From Allobosea sp. ASV33 (GTDB taxonomy: Bacteria; Pseudomonadota; Alphaproteobacteria; Rhizobiales; Beijerinckiaceae), in the NCBI RefSeq assembly GCF_016428755.1, contig NZ_JAELTI010000050.1, forward strand, positions 1-38,006: a stretch of DNA of 38,006 nt, given 5' to 3'. The notes under the pieces were generated by a model. That model saw only the letters and a program-made list of their open reading frames with translations. It made no database searches and was not told where the DNA came from. How positions within the stretch are numbered: the first letter of the stretch is position 1; each line of letters opens with the position of its first letter. A program made the translations under genes and the position numbers. Below, in pieces: positions 7,806 through 14,573 of this stretch.

Positions 7806-9455
7806 TCAGCTTCGGGTGGCGAAGCAGGAGAAGCCGCCGCGCTTCAATTGGGTGCAGGCGTTCTGCGCGTCCTTCGGATCGTCGAAGCCGGCGAAACGGG
7901 CACGGAACAGGGTGGAGCCGCCCTTCTCGACCTTCTCGGTGAAGGCGGAGGCGCTGGCGAGCGAGGTCGAGGCCTTGGCCTTGGCGCGGGCCAGGATTTC
8001 CTTGGCCTTGCCCTCGTCGTCGGTGGCGCCGAGCTGGATCACCCATTTGCCGGAGGCGACGACCGCGGCCTGATGCGACATGGCGGGAGCGGGCTCGGGC
8101 GCCTGGATCCTGGGGGGGGCTGCTTCGACCTTGCGGGCGACGGGGGCGGCAGGGATCTCGGCCTTGGCCTCGGCGAGCTTCACCGGCTCGGCGGCGGGCT
8201 CGGGCGCCTTGGCGATCGAGGAGGTGACGTCGACATTTGCCGGCGGGCGCAGGACCTTGGCATCGGCCGGCTGGGCGCCGATCGACCAGCGCATGGCGGA
8301 CGGCGTGGTCGTCGCGGTGACCGGGCGCATGCCGGAGATCTGGAGCGGCTGGCCACCGGCGACGGCGACCGGGCGCGGCGGCGCGATCGGCGTGGTGGTC
8401 GGCATCGGGGCATAGGCGCGGGCGGCGGCGGGGAGCGGCTGCTCTTCAGCCTGCTGCTGATGGCGCGGACGCGGCACCGGGATCGGCGCGGGCTCGGCCG
8501 CGGCGACCTGCTGGATCGAACGCGGACGCTCCTCCGGCTCCGGGGCTTCGGCGATCATCACCGAGGCGCGGCCGCTGGTCGAGGCGCGCGGCAGGCTGGC
8601 CAGCACGAGATCGGTCATGATCTTGTCACGAGAGGCGCCGGAGCGGCCACCGAGCACGACGGAGACGACGTGGCGGCCTTCCGACTTGGCCGAGGTCATC
8701 AGGTTGAAGCCGGAGGCGCGGGTATAGCCGGTCTTGATGCCGTCGACGCCTTCGACCTTGCCGAGCAGGCGGTTATGGCCGCGGATGGTGCGGCTGCCGT
8801 ACTGGAAGGCGCGCGTCGAGAACAGCGGATAGTATTTCGGGAAGCGCTCCTGGATGGCGCGGGCGAGGATGGTGAGATCGCGCGCCGTCGTCAGGTTCGG
8901 AGGGGAATGGGGCAGGCCATGCGGATTGTAGAAGCGGGTCGAGCTCATGCCGAGCGAACGCGCCTTGCGCGTCATCTGGTCGGCGAAAGCCTCCTCTGAG
9001 CCGGCGATGTTCTCGGCGACGACGACCGAGGAGTCGTTGGCCGAGAGCGTGATCATGCTCTTGATCGCGTCCTCGACCGCGATGGTCGAGCCGGCGCGCA
9101 GGCCGAGCTTGGTCGGCGGCTGCGAGGCCGCATAGGACGAGACCTTGAGCTCGGAATCCATCGAGAAGCGGCCGCGCTCCATCTGCTCGAACAGCATGTA
9201 GAGCGTCATGACCTTGGTCAGCGAGGCCGGGATGCGGGCGGCATCCTCGTTGACCGCATGCAAGGTGCGGCCGGTCTTCGCGTCGACCACCATCGCCGCA
9301 TAGGGGGGCGTATAGCCGCCGCCACCGGCATGGTGCCGGCGCTTGCGCGCCTCGGCAGGGGAAGAGGCGATCGTGGCCGCAATGGCGACGACACCGATCA
9401 GACCCGCAACGGTCCGCAGACGCGACCGCCGCAACCCAACGCAACCAAACACCAT
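7806..9455 (-). CDS. D-alanyl-D-alanine carboxypeptidase with C-terminal SPOR domain
   Basis: 549 residues. An N-terminal hydrophobic stretch (about 14-33, ending SSPAEA) is an export signal. The penicillin-binding transpeptidase/carboxypeptidase S11 domain carries all three active-site motifs: S78-L-T-K81, S138-A-N140 and K241-T-G243. A long Pro/Ala-rich linker then leads to a SPOR domain at roughly 468-549 (WVIQLGATDDEGKAKEIL ... LFRARFAGFDDPKDA). Class S11 enzymes (DacA/PBP5) trim the terminal D-Ala of peptidoglycan stem peptides in the periplasm. The SPOR module binds denuded glycan and would direct the enzyme to the division septum. It is convergent with the J-domain gene and divergent from the phasin. 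Confidence 0.9.
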   Translation of the reverse strand: MVFGCVGLRRSRLRTVAGLIGVVAIAATIASSPAEARKRRHHAGGGGYTPPYAAMVVDAKTGRTLHAVNEDAARIPASLTKVMTLYMLFEQMERGRFSMDSELKVSSYAASQPPTKLGLRAGSTIAVEDAIKSMITLSANDSSVVVAENIAGSEEAFADQMTRKARSLGMSSTRFYNPHGLPHSPPNLTTARDLTILARAIQERFPKYYPLFSTRAFQYGSRTIRGHNRLLGKVEGVDGIKTGYTRASGFNLMTSAKSEGRHVVSVVLGGRSGASRDKIMTDLVLASLPRASTSGRASVMIAEAPEPEERPRSIQQVAAAEPAPIPVPRPRHQQQAEEQPLPAAARAYAPMPTTTPIAPPRPVAVAGGQPLQISGMRPVTATTTPSAMRWSIGAQPADAKVLRPPANVDVTSSIAKAPEPAAEPVKLAEAKAEIPAAPVARKVEAAPPRIQAPEPAPAMSHQAAVVASGKWVIQLGATDDEGKAKEILARAKAKASTSLASASAFTEKVEKGGSTLFRARFAGFDDPKDAQNACTQLKRGGFSCFATRS

Positions 9456-9598
9456 GAACCCGCCTCGAACTCACAAACATGGGCCGATCCCGCGCCTGGC
9501 TCATCGTGGCGCAGGGGACACAGTTGGAGAGGTTAGGCGGATGCGGTTACGGAGCCGTTAAAACTTGAACGGTTGCCAACGGAACGATCTGCGCTTGG

Positions 9599-9644
9599 TG
9601 CAATGCAGCGTTCTCTTGACATTCATGTTGCAATGCACAATATG
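9599..9644 (+). promoter_or_regulatory. Phasin promoter with two TGCAATGCA operators (candidate PhaR sites)
   Basis: A sigma-70-like promoter is seen: TTGACA at 9616-9621, 17-bp spacer, AATATG at 9639-9644. The palindrome TGCAATGCA occurs at 9599-9607 and again at 9629-9637, exactly 30 bp apart, one just upstream of the -35 and one in the spacer and reaching the -10. Known alphaproteobacterial PhaR repressors bind TGC-N3-GCA-like sites before phasin genes (consensus recalled from memory). The rest of the 295-bp gap 9456-9750 holds no gene that I can support. Confidence 0.65.
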
Positions 9645-9750
9645 CAGTCAGTCCCCGGTGGTGATCACGGTCACACGACCTTGGGGCAGCGTATCGGGCC
9701 TTTCCGGCCCATCACCTAAGGCGGCACCGCAGAGTGCCAGGAGACGACCC

Positions 9751-10107
9751 ATGATCCAGCAGTTCGAGACCATCCAGAAGGCTTCCAAGGACAATGTCGA
9801 CGCCGCTCTGAAGGCTTTCGGCACGACCTCGAAGAGTGTCCAGGCGATCGCCGTCGAGACCACCGACTATGCCAAGAAGTCCTTCGAGGCCGGCACCGCC
9901 ACGCTCGAGAAGCTCGCTGGCGTGAAGACCTTCGACAAGGCCCTGGAGATCCAGGCCGACTTCATCAAGACCTCGTTCGAGGGCGCCGTCGCCCAGCTCA
10001 CCAAGATGGGCGAGCTCTACACCGCTCTCGCCAAGGACGCCTACAAGCCGTTCGAAGGCATCGTCGCGAAGGCCGCTTCGGCCGTCCCGACCGCCCCGAA
10101 GGCGTGA
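9751..10107 (+). CDS. Phasin family protein
   Basis: 118 residues, predicted almost wholly alpha-helical and amphipathic, with the phasin-2 pattern: FETIQKASKDNVDAALKAFG, AVETTDYAKKSFEAGTATLEKL and a short Ala/Pro-rich tail. Phasins coat polyhydroxyalkanoate granules in the cytoplasm and control their size and number. The ATG at 9751 has GGAG 8-11 bases upstream and begins the conserved region, although the frame is open earlier. It is a single-gene unit with its own promoter and a strong terminator at 10163-10189. Lys-rich codon use (AAG) and a tight operon suggest high expression. No phaC, phaA or phaR is in the window. Confidence 0.9.
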   Translation: MIQQFETIQKASKDNVDAALKAFGTTSKSVQAIAVETTDYAKKSFEAGTATLEKLAGVKTFDKALEIQADFIKTSFEGAVAQLTKMGELYTALAKDAYKPFEGIVAKAASAVPTAPKA

Positions 10108-10162
10108 TTTCGGCCGGCGGCCGACAGGTCGCCAGGGCTTTGTGAGTTCAGTTGCGTTTGCG

Positions 10163-10189
10163 AACCCCGGCCGCGAGGCCGGGGTTTTT
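10163..10189 (+). terminator. Rho-independent terminator of the phasin gene
   Basis: Stem ACCCCGGCC / GGCCGGGGT (9 bp) with a GCGA loop, followed by TTTTT. It lies 55 bp after the phasin stop. On the minus strand it lacks a real T run, so it chiefly serves the phasin. Confidence 0.9.
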
Positions 10190-10209
10190 CGTTGGGCGGG
10201 GTCGCCGCG

Positions 10210-10683
10210 CTATTCGGAGCGGGCCGGAAGCCGCCTGGCCTGGAAGCCGGTCTTGGACTGCTCGAAGCCGGCTGCCTCGTAGAAGACTAGCGTGGACGGC
10301 TTCTGCGAGCCGGTCATGAGCATCGCCTTGTAGCACCCGGCGGCCCAGGCGCGATCGAGCGCCGCCTTCAGGATCGCCTTGCCCAGCCCCTTGTTGCGGT
10401 GGCCGGCGTCCGTAACGACGTTCTCGATCAATGCGTAGGGCGTGCCGCCCCGCGTCAGGTTGGGGATGACGACCACGGTACAGCTCACTACAAGCGCAGC
10501 GCCGAGGAGGCCGACCAGGATGGCGCTGCCTTCGAAGGCCTGCAGCCGGTCCAGGATGTCGGCGGCCTTCTCATCGGGGCAGGGCGCCTCTTCCGGGATG
10601 AGATGGCGATAGAGACCCTGAAGCGCGGCCAGGTCGGCCTGTTTCGCGGGGCGAATGACGAGCTCGGTCATGCCGGTCGGCAT
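10210..10683 (-). CDS. GNAT family N-acetyltransferase
   Basis: A 157-residue acetyltransferase. The acetyl-CoA pyrophosphate loop is RNKGLGKAIL after the beta-4 strand ALIENVVTDAG, and the C-terminal FYEAAGFEQ segment is the usual GNAT motif B. The acceptor substrate is not evident. I chose the ATG at 10683, with a GGGTGGGA stretch about 7 bases upstream; a GTG at 10695 and an ATG at 10671 are alternatives. A terminator separates it from the L,D-transpeptidase-like gene upstream on the same strand, so it is probably expressed alone. Confidence 0.8.
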   Translation of the reverse strand: MPTGMTELVIRPAKQADLAALQGLYRHLIPEEAPCPDEKAADILDRLQAFEGSAILVGLLGAALVVSCTVVVIPNLTRGGTPYALIENVVTDAGHRNKGLGKAILKAALDRAWAAGCYKAMLMTGSQKPSTLVFYEAAGFEQSKTGFQARRLPARSE

Positions 10684-10702
10684 AGATGATCCCACCCCTA
10701 TG

Positions 10703-10726
10703 AAAAACCCCGGCCGAGGGCCGGGG
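10703..10726 (-). terminator. Rho-independent terminator of the L,D-transpeptidase-like gene
   Basis: Read on the minus strand: CCCCGGCC, CTC loop, GGCCGGGG, then TTTTT. The 8-bp stem is the same sequence as in the phasin terminator at 10163-10189. It sits 36 bp after the stop at 10762 and just upstream of the GNAT start. Confidence 0.85.
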
Positions 10727-10761
10727 CTTGCAGGGAGATAAGGTTCGGTTCCTGCGCCGGT

Positions 10762-11442
10762 TCAGGCCGGGAGGACGACGACCTTCGTCTTCACCGGGGT
10801 CTGATCGTAGAGATCGATCATGTCCTGGCTCAGCAGGCCGACGCAGCCGCTGGTGATGCCGGAGCCGATCGTCTCCGGGTCGCTCGACGCATAGATCGTG
10901 TAGAGCGTGTAGCGACCGTTCTGGTAGAGGTGCAGCGTGCGGGCGCCGAGCGGGTTGTCGAGGCCGCCCGGCATGCCGCGCGCATATTTCGCCGCTTCGG
11001 GCTGGCGCTTGATCATTTCCGGCGGCGGCGTCCAGGTCGCCCATTCCGACTTGCGCCCGACATAGGCGTCGCCGCTCCAGCGGAAGCCGTCGCGGCCGAC
11101 ATTGGCGCCGTAGCGGGTCGCGTTGCCGTCGCCCTCGATGCGATAGACATAGTAGTTGGCGGGATCGACGATGATCGTGCCCGGCTCTTCCTTGCTCTCG
11201 AAGCGGACGGTGCGGCGCCAGTATTTCCGGTCGACCTTCGTGATGTCGGCCGCGGGAATCGCGAATTTCTTGTCCGGCACGGGCCCGTAGACCTGTTGCG
11301 CCTCGGCGAGGCTCATGCCGTCAGTCGCGGCGCAGCCGGCGAGACCCAGCGCGCCGAGGCTGACGGCCGAGCCGACCAGAAACGACCGGCGGTCGACAAG
11401 GCCCGACCGACGGATGTCGGCATTCCTACCATCGATGATCAT
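10762..11442 (-). CDS. L,D-transpeptidase (YkuD)-like lipoprotein with atypical active site
   Basis: 226 residues. A twin-arginine-like DRRSFLVG (17-24) leads into a hydrophobic run and the lipobox LAGC with Cys37, so it is probably a lipoprotein. The YkuD domain follows (TIIVDPANYYVYRIEG, TPPPEMI, PLGARTLHLY). The catalytic Cys is Cys200 in TSGCVG. The His that normally lies about 14-17 residues before it is Tyr184 (YTIYASSDPE), and the Arg two residues after the Cys is Gly202. Family enzymes cross-link peptidoglycan or attach proteins to it; this copy may be inactive or use another geometry. The start is the ATG at 11442. A paralog with normal residues lies upstream at 11999-12718. Confidence 0.8.
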   Translation of the reverse strand: MIIDGRNADIRRSGLVDRRSFLVGSAVSLGALGLAGCAATDGMSLAEAQQVYGPVPDKKFAIPAADITKVDRKYWRRTVRFESKEEPGTIIVDPANYYVYRIEGDGNATRYGANVGRDGFRWSGDAYVGRKSEWATWTPPPEMIKRQPEAAKYARGMPGGLDNPLGARTLHLYQNGRYTLYTIYASSDPETIGSGITSGCVGLLSQDMIDLYDQTPVKTKVVVLPA

Positions 11443-11563
11443 GATTCTGGACTTCCCATGTCCTGCTGCCCGGCGAGAACCCGCTCCGGCATGCATCGTT
11501 GAATGTCTTAGCCGGGCGGAGATTGCCGCCAGATGGCCCGGCTGGCAAGCGCGCCTGCATAGC

Positions 11564-11593
11564 AGAAAAAGAGCGACGGTTGCCCGTCGCTCT
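11564..11593 (-). terminator. Rho-independent terminator of the GYGPP-rich gene
   Basis: A 10-bp stem (AGAGCGACGG, loop GCAA, CCGTCGCTCT on the minus strand) followed by TTTTT. It begins 6 bp after the stop of the small secreted protein and is the strongest intrinsic terminator shape in the window. Confidence 0.9.
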
Positions 11594-11598
11594 GGGAA

Positions 11599-11910
11599 TT
11601 ACCACCAGCCGGGAGGCGGCGGGGGCGGGGCGTAGTAGCGCGGCGGCGGCGGGCCCCAGCCCGGGCCGGGGCCGTAGCCGGGCGGCGGACCATAGCCACG
11701 CGGCGGGCCGTAACCGCGGCCATAGCGCTGCTGGCGCATGGTCTCTTCCATGATCATGTGGCGCCGCTCGGCAGCGGCCGACCAGGAATATTCGGCGGGT
11801 GCCTTGTCGAGACGCTCGGCCAGGCTCTTCGGCAGGGCCTCGGAGGCCATGGCCGGCGCGGCCAGCGCGCTCCCGATTGCAATCGTCGCGAAAATCAACA
11901 GCTTGCGCAT
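11599..11910 (-). CDS. Small secreted Gly/Pro/Tyr-rich protein
   Basis: 103 residues. A clear signal peptide (MRKLLIFATIAIGSALAAPAMA, cleavage after Ala22) is followed by a short charged helix (SLAERLDKAPAEYSW to RRHMIMEETMRQQ) and a low-complexity tail of GYGPP/GYGPG repeats ending in a run of six prolines and GWW. I recognise no domain. An AAAGGAG site lies about 7 bases before the ATG, and a strong terminator follows, so it is a well-defined single gene. It lies between two L,D-transpeptidase-like lipoprotein genes on the same strand, which suggests a periplasmic or wall-associated role, but that is inference. Confidence 0.75.
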   Translation of the reverse strand: MRKLLIFATIAIGSALAAPAMASEALPKSLAERLDKAPAEYSWSAAAERRHMIMEETMRQQRYGRGYGPPRGYGPPPGYGPGPGWGPPPPRYYAPPPPPPGWW

Positions 11911-11998
11911 GGCAAACTCCTTTCGATGTCAATGAGACCACAGCGAGCCTCAACGGAACATGAACCGCTCCGTTGCCTGCCGTTCATCTGGCTGAAGG

Positions 11999-12718
11999 TC
12001 AAACGGGGAGCACGGTCACGGGCGTGCCAAGCGAGACGCGCGCATAGAGATGCGCGATGTCCTGGTTGATCATGCGGATGCAGCCCGACGAAACATTCGT
12101 GCCGACCGTATAGGGCTCGAAGGTGCCGTGGATGCGATAGCCGAGGTCCCGTCCGTCGCCGAAGAGATACATCGTGCGCGCGCCCAGCGGGCTCTTCGAG
12201 CCGCCGCGTACGCCGAGCCCGCGCGGCGTCTGCTCGAGCTGGGCCCTGATCTCGGGATCGCGCGCGATCATCTCCGGCGGCGGGACCCAGTCGGCCCAGT
12301 CGCGCTTCATGTTGATCCGCGCCGCGCCGGACCAGCCAAAGCCCTCGCGCCCGACACCGACGCCGTACTGCGTCGCGACGCGCGGCGATTCGATGAAATA
12401 GAGGTGATAGCCGGCCGGATCCACGACGATCGAGCCCGGCTTGTCGTCCCGCGGAAACGCCACGGTCTGCCGGAGAAAGCGGGGATCGATGCGCTGATAG
12501 TCGATGGCCGAGATCGGGAAGCGCTCGCCGGGATAATCGGCATAGATCTCGGCATAGTTGGGCCGGGCAAGCGTGCGCGTGACGAGGCCCTGCGGCTTCG
12601 GGGCGATCGGGCTGGTATTGAGCTCGGGCAGCGCGACGATGCTGCGCGAGCCGCAGCCGGCGAGACCCGCTGCCGCGACGGAGAGGGCAGGAAACGTAAA
12701 CGAGCGGCGCGTCAGCAT
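11999..12718 (-). CDS. L,D-transpeptidase (YkuD) lipoprotein
   Basis: 239 residues. TRRSF (3-7) and a hydrophobic run end in the lipobox LAGC with Cys22. The YkuD domain carries the canonical site: His197-Gly in YRIHGTFEPY, then Ser-Ser-Gly-Cys213-Ile-Arg215. Such enzymes form 3-3 cross-links in peptidoglycan or anchor outer-membrane proteins to it. It shares its whole plan with the paralog at 10762-11442 (VVDPAGYHLYFIE, VPPPEMI, PLGARTMYLF), so the two arose by duplication. The start is the ATG at 12718, which opens the signal sequence; the frame is open 84 bases further but without a signal. Upstream (12719-12969) there is no gene. Confidence 0.88.
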   Translation of the reverse strand: MLTRRSFTFPALSVAAAGLAGCGSRSIVALPELNTSPIAPKPQGLVTRTLARPNYAEIYADYPGERFPISAIDYQRIDPRFLRQTVAFPRDDKPGSIVVDPAGYHLYFIESPRVATQYGVGVGREGFGWSGAARINMKRDWADWVPPPEMIARDPEIRAQLEQTPRGLGVRGGSKSPLGARTMYLFGDGRDLGYRIHGTFEPYTVGTNVSSGCIRMINQDIAHLYARVSLGTPVTVLPV

Positions 12719-12922
12719 GGGGTATCTCTCAGGCAGGTCCGAGGAGATACATCGGCTTGGATGGTTACTGTTGGGTGAACTCTCGGTTCGGGTGCCTGTC
12801 ATCGATCGTTAAGATGCGCGGCAGGCGGGCGATGTTCCAAGAAGCGGACGCCGGGCTTCGGTTCGAAAACGGACGTGTCAGGCTGGCGCCGCTCCCCTTT
12901 TGCGCGCCGGCCCGCTGCCGGC

Positions 12923-12955
12923 TTCATGGACACCGAGATTTGGGTGTTTCATGAA
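12923..12955. other. Imperfect hairpin downstream of the DUF4287 gene
   Basis: TTCATG-G-ACACC (12923-12934) pairs with GGTGT-TT-CATGAA (12943-12955) across an 8-base loop, with a 1x2 internal bulge. CCGG on both sides could extend the stem. It begins about 15 bp after the DUF4287 stop (minus strand). There is no T run, so terminator function is uncertain. Confidence 0.5.
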
Positions 12956-12969
12956 ACCGGGGGCTCCCG

Positions 12970-13179
12970 TTACTTTTCCTTGGCCAGTGTGTAGGCGACA
13001 ACGGCGTTGGCATGCCCGTGACCCATTCCGTGGTCGTTCTTCAGCATCGCCACCAATTCCATATGCTTTGCCGGGAGCTTCCGGCGCACCAATTCTTGCC
13101 ATTCCCCGATGGGGCGCCCGTATTTCTTCTCGATCGAAGGGAAATAGGAAGCCGGACCCTTGACGACGTCATCAACCAT
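12970..13179 (-). CDS. DUF4287 domain protein
   Basis: 69 residues, one DUF4287 domain: SYFPSIEKKYGRPIGEWQELV, KHMELVAMLKNDHGMGHGHANAVVAYTLA. The H-G-M-G-H-G-H-A-N-A signature is typical. Proteins with this domain are small, soluble and of unknown function, sometimes fused to DUF5655. The start ATG at 13179 overlaps the stop of the DoxX-like gene by 8 bases (ATGGTTGA), which argues for translational coupling. An earlier in-frame ATG at 13212 would add 11 residues. The pair would be controlled from the divergent promoter shared with marR. Confidence 0.8.
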   Translation of the reverse strand: MVDDVVKGPASYFPSIEKKYGRPIGEWQELVRRKLPAKHMELVAMLKNDHGMGHGHANAVVAYTLAKEK

Positions 13180-13609
13180 GATCGCGGCCTTCGTTGCTTC
13201 CAGGGGCATCCATCGATGCGCGCGCCGGGCCACCAACAGGGAAGATCGCCCTGAGAGCCGGGCTTCGGAGCCAGAGCCCGCCCCACAGGAGAAAGCCAAG
13301 ATAAAGGCCGAACAAGGTGTGGCTGAAGAGCGGGCTGTCGACCCTGAACTGCGTCGCGATCGCGCCGCCCAAAAGCCCCGTCGTGACGATGGCGCCAAGC
13401 ACGCTGGTCCTGGGGATCGCGTACAAGATCACACAGGCCAATTCGATCAGCCCGATCAGAAGCGTATGGCGTGGATCCCATCCGAGCGACCGGAGAGTCT
13501 CGGTCGCGACCGCCGCACCGAAGAGCTTGGGGGCCACCGAGGCGGCCAGGAGAAACAGGATGACGAGCCCGGACATCGCCCAGCCCGTCATGACGAGCTT
13601 GGGGCCCAT
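13172..13609 (-). CDS. DoxX-like small membrane protein
   Basis: 145 residues with four hydrophobic segments (WAMSGLVILFLLAASVAPKL; HTLLIGLIELACVILYAI; VLGAIVTTGLLGGAIAT; HTLFGLYLGFLLWGGLWL), the DoxX/DoxD-like four-helix plan with the RSLGWDPRH and FRVDSPLF loops. Its role is unknown; relatives often accompany redox or stress regulators. The start is uncertain. ATG 13609 begins the conserved region, while ATG 13708 adds 33 unconserved residues and would leave an almost leaderless message given the promoter at 13723-13752. It overlaps the DUF4287 gene and is divergent from marR. Confidence 0.7.
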   Translation of the reverse strand: MGPKLVMTGWAMSGLVILFLLAASVAPKLFGAAVATETLRSLGWDPRHTLLIGLIELACVILYAIPRTSVLGAIVTTGLLGGAIATQFRVDSPLFSHTLFGLYLGFLLWGGLWLRSPALRAIFPVGGPARASMDAPGSNEGRDHG

Positions 13610-13708
13610 GCCCGACCGTGCGGCCCCTTGCGTTCCGGATTGGCGATATCCCTGCGGCGAGAGCGTTTGCAAGATCGTATCTTTCCCTGGTTTTTTCGTC
13701 GGAAGCAT

Positions 13709-13757
13709 TTATCTTTGTGTCGAGATAATGCGCCAGTTTATCTTGCTGTCAAGAGAG
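13709..13757. promoter_or_regulatory. Divergent marR/doxX promoter region with two MarR-type palindromes
   Basis: Site 1 (13709-13728) is TTATCT-N8-AGATAA. Site 2 (13738-13757) contains TCTTG-CTGT-CAAGA. Both resemble the TATCTTGA-type palindromes bound by MarR-family dimers, and their centres are 29 bp apart. A minus-strand -35 TTGACA (13752-13747) lies in site 2 and its -10 region (13731-13723) in site 1. A weaker plus-strand pair, TTGTGT (13715-13720) and TATCTT (13739-13744), has the mirror arrangement. Site 2 ends 4 bp before the marR ATG and supplies its AGAGAG ribosome binding site. Confidence 0.65.
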
Positions 13758-13761
13758 TTTC

Positions 13762-14280
13762 ATGGATCACGTGTCGTCCCGCATCGAGCAATGGCATCGG
13801 GAGCTGCCCGACGTGGATACCGCTGGAATGGCCATCCTCGGGCGCATGCGGTGGATCACCCTGCAGGCCAGGCCGGAAATCGAAGCCGTCTTCGCCCGGC
13901 ACGGCCTCGATACCGGCGAGTTCGACGTTCTCTCGACGCTGCTGAGGGCGGGGCCGCCTTACCGGTTGCGGCCGACGGAGCTCTTCCGCTCGCTGATGAT
14001 CTCGTCCGGCGGGTTGACGGCCAGATTGGATCGCCTCGCCGGGCGTGGCCTGATCACCCGAGCGGAAGCCAGCCGCGACAAGCGTAGCCTGCCAGTCGAG
14101 TTGACCGTCCAGGGGCGCGCATTGGTCGAGGCCGCTTTTCGCGAGGACATGCTCGTCGAGCGAAAGCTGATCGCTGGCCTATCGGACAACGACAGGAGCC
14201 AGCTCGCCAAGCTGCTCGAGCGGCTGGCCCTGATCATCGGACCAGCCGCGGAGGAGCGGGGCCAAAGCGAGCCAGACTGA
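13762..14280 (+). CDS. MarR family transcriptional regulator
   Basis: 172 residues. The helical dimer arm (about 20-50) precedes a winged helix at roughly 58-125: FDVLSTLLRAG, LRPTELFRSLMISSGGLTARLDRLAGRGLITRA (recognition helix SSGGLTARLDRL) and the wing EASRDKRSLPVELT. A second dimer helix follows (SDNDRSQLAKLLERL). It is a typical DNA-binding repressor released by small phenolic or oxidising ligands; the ligand is not evident. It is divergent from the doxX-DUF4287 pair, and the two palindromes before its start make auto-regulation and control of that pair likely. Confidence 0.88.
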   Translation: MDHVSSRIEQWHRELPDVDTAGMAILGRMRWITLQARPEIEAVFARHGLDTGEFDVLSTLLRAGPPYRLRPTELFRSLMISSGGLTARLDRLAGRGLITRAEASRDKRSLPVELTVQGRALVEAAFREDMLVERKLIAGLSDNDRSQLAKLLERLALIIGPAAEERGQSEPD

Positions 14281-14573
14281 GACATTTCGCTTGTTGCCGG
14301 AGCCGTCGATCGGGCGTTCCCGAAGACGGCCGAAACAGGGATTCATGCCTTTGGGAATACTGACGTCTTCGACGCGATCGACTGAAAGCGGAGGACCGGG
14401 GACGAGAGCGTCGCGATCGAGAGCGTGTGGCGCCGTTGCGTTTCGAGTCTATCGCGCTTCACGCCGGCGCATGACCGTTTCCTCATTTGAACCGATTGAA
14501 AACAGGCGCGGATGGGCGCATCTCTAGGGACTGAGCGCTGCCGTCGCGGCGCCCGGAGATTTCGGTTCCCGCC

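Noticed and set aside
14291..14527. Possible 78-codon gene before the UxaA-type gene
   Set aside because: It has a non-ATG start, Arg/Ser-rich composition, no ribosome binding site and no family. I leave the 293-bp gap as without a supported gene.
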